Shown here one piece after another: positions 63,723 through 64,000 of a stretch of 64,000 nt of DNA (positions are counted from its first letter, which is position 1; every line of letters starts with the position of its first letter). The notes under the pieces are model-generated. The model worked only from the letters and a program-made list of their open reading frames with translations, was not told where the DNA came from and ran no database searches. The DNA is taken from positions 124,001-188,000 of the forward strand of contig NZ_QETB01000004.1 in the NCBI RefSeq assembly GCF_003123745.1. Direction: 5' to 3'. The position numbers and the translations under genes were made by a program. This DNA comes from Ancrocorticia populi (GTDB taxonomy: Bacteria; Actinomycetota; Actinomycetes; Actinomycetales; Actinomycetaceae).

Positions 63723-64000
63723 TCACTCAATGGTGTCAATTGCAGCCTGCACCTCGTCGCGCAGCTCATCGGAGATCGGGGCGTTTCCGCCACCAGCCTT
63801 CGTTGCAACTTCTTGGCCCTCGGCCGAAGCAACGTAGGTGAAGTAGGCCTTGACGTTCTCCGCCACGGCGGGATCGTCATATGTCTGGCAACCAATCAGA
63901 TAGCTGACCATCACGATCGGGTAAGCATCTTCAACCGAGCCGTCGCGCACCAGATCAAAGGAGATGATCGTGTCGGTTGCGTCCTCGGCTGGTGCCGAGT
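63723..64000 (-). CDS. pstS: phosphate-binding protein PstS, C-terminal part (cut by window edge)
   Basis: The visible 92 codons end a periplasmic-type phosphate-binding protein: VEDAYPIVMVSYLIGCQTYDD, AYFTYVASAEGQEVATKAGGGNAPIS, then stop. PstS proteins end in just this way (AYP ... Y, then the terminal helix). Its signal and lipid-anchor region lie beyond position 64000. It is first in pstS-pstC-pstA-pstB; the promoter, and any second PHO box, would lie outside the window. Confidence 0.92.
   Translation of the reverse strand, partial: SAPAEDATDTIISFDLVRDGSVEDAYPIVMVSYLIGCQTYDDPAVAENVKAYFTYVASAEGQEVATKAGGGNAPISDELRDEVQAAIDTIE

Overview
The window looks like a chromosomal segment of a high-GC Gram-positive bacterium, most likely of the Actinomycetaceae (Trueperella/Arcanobacterium/Actinomyces relatives). 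The reasons are actinobacterial marker families (DUF2342 metalloprotease next to tilS-hpt-ftsH, DUF2516, a FABP/nitrobindin protein, a GlnR-type regulator beside phosphate genes, ClpC, a DtxR-type iron box) and a moderately high GC content. The genus is inference; no rRNA or tRNA gene was seen.

Layout. 1-5.4 kb: housekeeping genes ftsH (cut by the window edge), hpt, tilS, DUF2342 protease, dacB, ppa. 5.6-10.2 kb: a secreted NlpC/P60 hydrolase with a repeat linker, then metY-metX for homocysteine synthesis. 10.2-11.6 kb: IS110 copy 1. 11.7-14.5 kb: an alpha/beta hydrolase convergent with a RAMA-like domain protein. 14.6-21.1 kb: a fused FAD/Fe-S dehydrogenase, then an operon of form II RuBisCO, an FBPase-like protein lacking its metal ligands, and phosphoribulokinase. 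21.4-24.0 kb: feoA-feoB-feoC-like iron uptake behind a DtxR-like box. 24.2-33.0 kb: ppdK, fhs, then rpiB-like, dhaKL and a PTS enzyme I. 33.1-35.4 kb: a decayed chimeric kinase/dehydrogenase ORF and IS110 copy 2. 36-37.5 kb: a macrodomain protein and a vapBC pair. 37.7-49.2 kb: a DeoR-regulated polyol/pentulose cluster with three FGGY kinases, araD, an AraM-like and a GpsA-like dehydrogenase, a HAD phosphatase, an unrecognised membrane protein and an rpiB pseudogene. 49.7-57.3 kb: a serine hydrolase, clpC, dtd, DUF2516, ygfZ, FABP and a membrane protein. 57.6-64 kb: glnR-like regulator, a PHO-box region, DUF47-pit, and pstS(partial)-pstC-pstA-pstB.

The metabolic genes point to a fermentative carbon economy. 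Polyols and pentuloses enter as ketose phosphates, and PRK plus RuBisCO would turn ribulose 5-phosphate into 3-phosphoglycerate. PPDK, formate-THF ligase and Feo also fit low-oxygen life.

The two strongest observations are these. (1) Both IS110 copies carry an upstream candidate bridge RNA whose two target guides differ between copies in exactly the way that matches each copy's own insertion site. The sites belong to a dispersed intergenic TGACGCAA repeat. (2) A complete Calvin-type PRK/RuBisCO operon contains a probable pseudoenzyme FBPase. A further genome-specific signal is a CGTCGTCGT motif that recurs beside terminators in about ten intergenic sites.
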